From Druceiella hillmani (lineage: Eukaryota; Arthropoda; Insecta; Lepidoptera; Hepialidae), in NCBI GenBank assembly GCA_039881145.1, contig JAYKKI010000138.1, positions 1-64,000 on the forward strand: a stretch of DNA of 64,000 nt, in the 5' to 3' direction. The position numbers and the translations under genes were made by a program. The notes beneath the pieces are model-generated. The model worked only from the letters and a program-made list of their open reading frames with translations. It was not told the origin of the DNA and searched no databases. This document shows, one piece after another, positions 61,877 through 64,000 of this stretch (positions within the stretch are counted from its first letter, which is position 1; each line of letters starts with the position of its first letter).

Positions 61877-62095
61877 AGAAATTTGAGGTATTTAGATATC
61901 GCAATGGATCTGGTAATAAAATATGGCTAAAATAGTATCTTTGGTGGTCTCGTACATTGGTGGTCTCGTACAAGGAACAATATATTTTTAATATTTGACA
62001 TAGAATGTTTTCCTAATTGATCAGAAATTCTAAGTAGCTGGAAATCGCGATGGAGGTGGTAAAAAAACATGTCTAAAATAGTACATTGGGTGATT
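61877..62095. repeat. Diverged tandem duplication, about 140-bp unit
   Basis: The block GCAGAAATTTGAGG..ATATCGCAATGGATCTGG..GGCTAAAATAGTA (61,877-61,940) is followed by a diverged copy TCAGAAATTCTAAG..AATCGCGATGGAGGTGG..TGTCTAAAATAGTA (62,020-62,085). Within it, TTGGTGGTCTCGTACA is itself duplicated in tandem (61,941-61,972). Confidence 0.7.
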
Positions 62096-63680
62096 TTCCA
62101 CTTTTTAATATTTCAACATAAATGTATTTTTAAGTATTTTGTATTTTATTTGAAAAATACTTTTTATTGTCGTCGAATACTTTTATTTCAATATTCACAA
62201 TTTTCAACAACCAACATTCTGAAACATGCTAATCACACTCAATAATAAATATTATAAATCTTTCAAAGTATCGATTAGACACTGGTACATTTCTCAGTTC
62301 TGGGCAAGCCATTCTCGAGATTATTATGATAGATATAAGGAATACTGTTTGAAAAATAAAAATAAATGCATACAATATGTACCGAAACCATATTTTTTCT
62401 ACAAGTTAAATAAAAATATTAGCTATTATTGAAAATACTGTACTCAATCTTAATGTCATTGTTTTGAGGGTTTGTTTTGATTAAATTTTTAATGACGACA
62501 ACGCCTTTTTGTGCAATACCGGCTATAGTTTTAAAACATAATATTAGAAATAATTAATTTAGCAAAATTTAAAACATAACGGTACAAAAATAAAACAATT
62601 ACAAAAACGACATTCACAACGGGAACTGTCAAAACATACATTACCTCTAGTGCCGGACTTACTATTTACCACGTGACTTTACTTCTCCACTTGGTGACTT
62701 TTTTCCATTATTATATTCTCCCACGAAATATAATATACAAGAAAGCGAGTAAATTATAATAAAAATTACAAATTTGATTTTTAAGGTTTATCAGAATGAC
62801 GTATAGTATAAAAATAACCGACAGCAACCCGGAGATCGCTCGATGTAATTATCATAAAATGGAATTGCCGGAAACAGGAAATAGCACTCTACACTTTTTT
62901 TCTTTTGTTAAATTCTGACAATACATTTTATTTAGATAATTCATGGCAAATTTTAATAAACAACAATATTATTTTTGATATTTATTTGATAAATGTACAA
63001 TTTAGAAATAAACTAAACCACTGGTGAGTATTCCTCTTTGGCACATATACTTTCATTCACTCCTAGATATGTGAGAGCCTTCCAGATACATATTAAGTGT
63101 AAAAAGGGAGATAGAAGTTCATATGGGAATTTCGATATAATTGAAGTTAAAATATAAACGTTTTCATTTAGACTCCTAATTTGAAACAAAAAATACCTAT
63201 TTCAACTTTTTTTTAAACGGTTAACCGCAAATAATTATTATGAAAAAGTGAATAAAACAAAATGTAGTCACTGTTCTTTTTCGCTGAGGGTAAATTCAAG
63301 ATGGAGAATTAGTTTATATGTGGATCATTTAATTTGGTTAATTTTACAACTGACACACGCGCATACGGGCCGCAATGCCACAAAAAACACGTGTTAGTAA
63401 AGAAAATAACATTAAAGTTTCATTCCAATAAGAAATACATAAAGGAACAGGGAATCAGGAAATATGTGTAATATGTAAAAAACACGTTTTTAATATAAAA
63501 AATATAGGCCTCCCAAAGTGAGTGGAAGGGTGCGCCTGCAAAAAATGAAGTCACGTTTTTACGAGTAACATGACAAGTAACGCAATTTTCCCTCTAAGTG
63601 ACTACAATGAGACGTTTGTTTCTATCTCAGTTACCGGATGAAATATTGCCAAACAAAATTTGTATATTTTTTTCTCATCT
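62096..63680. other. AT-rich stretch, no gene seen
   Basis: A 68-codon plus-strand frame at 62,226-62,432 (rich in Tyr, Lys, Asn) has no recognisable domain and is probably chance. Confidence 0.4.
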
Positions 63681-63681
63681 T

Positions 63682-63724
63682 TATAGTCAGGTCATAATAT
63701 ATAATACATTATGACCTGACTATA
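63682..63724. repeat. Perfect hairpin, 17-bp stem
   Basis: TATAGTCAGGTCATAAT (63,682-63,698) pairs perfectly with ATTATGACCTGACTATA (63,708-63,724), loop of 9. Confidence 0.95.
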
Positions 63725-64000
63725 AAATAACAAGACAAAAAATATTTCACTATAAAATCCACATTAATTTTCATGAATTTCGTTTTTGTTATGGATGAAT
63801 GATAATCATATCTATTTTACGGCTATGTAAATGAAGCTTTAGCATATAGATTTTTTTATTAATGTAAAGAAAATTAAGTTTTCGATAAAGTGAACTTTTC
63901 TTTTTAATGAATGGATTTGAAATCAACGGAAAGTTTGAAAGAATTTCATCACTCCGAATTATTAATAAAATGTTTATATTAGTAAAATTCAAGGCGATGA

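Overview
The window is AT-rich (roughly 70% A+T by eye) eukaryotic nuclear DNA with no intact gene. There are no operons or closely packed ORFs, there are many short open frames at chance length, and there are broken mariner transposases, broken non-LTR retrotransposons, AT microsatellites and short dispersed repeats. The transposon types fit an arthropod, probably an insect. One dispersed repeat that starts with a 'GGGTTCCGTAGCCAAA'-type head and ends in an 'ACTCGCACT'-type tail resembles a family I know from insect genomes. The species and order cannot be read from the sequence.

Layout. (1) About 140-12,640 is one giant inverted duplication: two arms of about 6.1-6.2 kb around a 160-bp spacer that holds a perfect (AT)n tract. 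The arms look about 95% alike by eye. They differ by private indels, including a palindromic transposon with a 12-bp target duplication present only in the right arm. (2) About 13,620-17,940 and 20,590-25,290 are two old direct paralogous segments. Between them lie a mariner transposase pseudogene (18.4-19.5 kb) and a roughly 29-bp minisatellite (19.95-20.39 kb). (3) 25.6-34 kb holds a long TA/TG microsatellite, some GC-richer islands, a second mariner relic, a tight cluster of homeodomain-type sites, and the two best (still weak) hints of cellular genes: a spliced-looking terminal exon near 29.4 kb and a signal-peptide ORF with a TATA/initiator promoter on the minus strand near 32.05 kb. (4) 35-44 kb holds a degenerate RTE-like LINE, copies of the palindromic transposon, and a 500-bp repeat that follows an AT tract and recurs at 55.9 kb. 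(5) 44-64 kb is mostly unremarkable AT-rich intergenic or intronic DNA with further repeats and the degraded 3' part of a second LINE (59.8-60.6 kb).

The genes do not work together as a pathway: everything coding that can be recognised is transposon debris. The most notable features are the giant palindrome, and a small palindromic mobile element family (five copies, two of them half-copies) with an asymmetric head and 12-13-bp target duplications. That combination does not fit any standard cut-and-paste family I can name.
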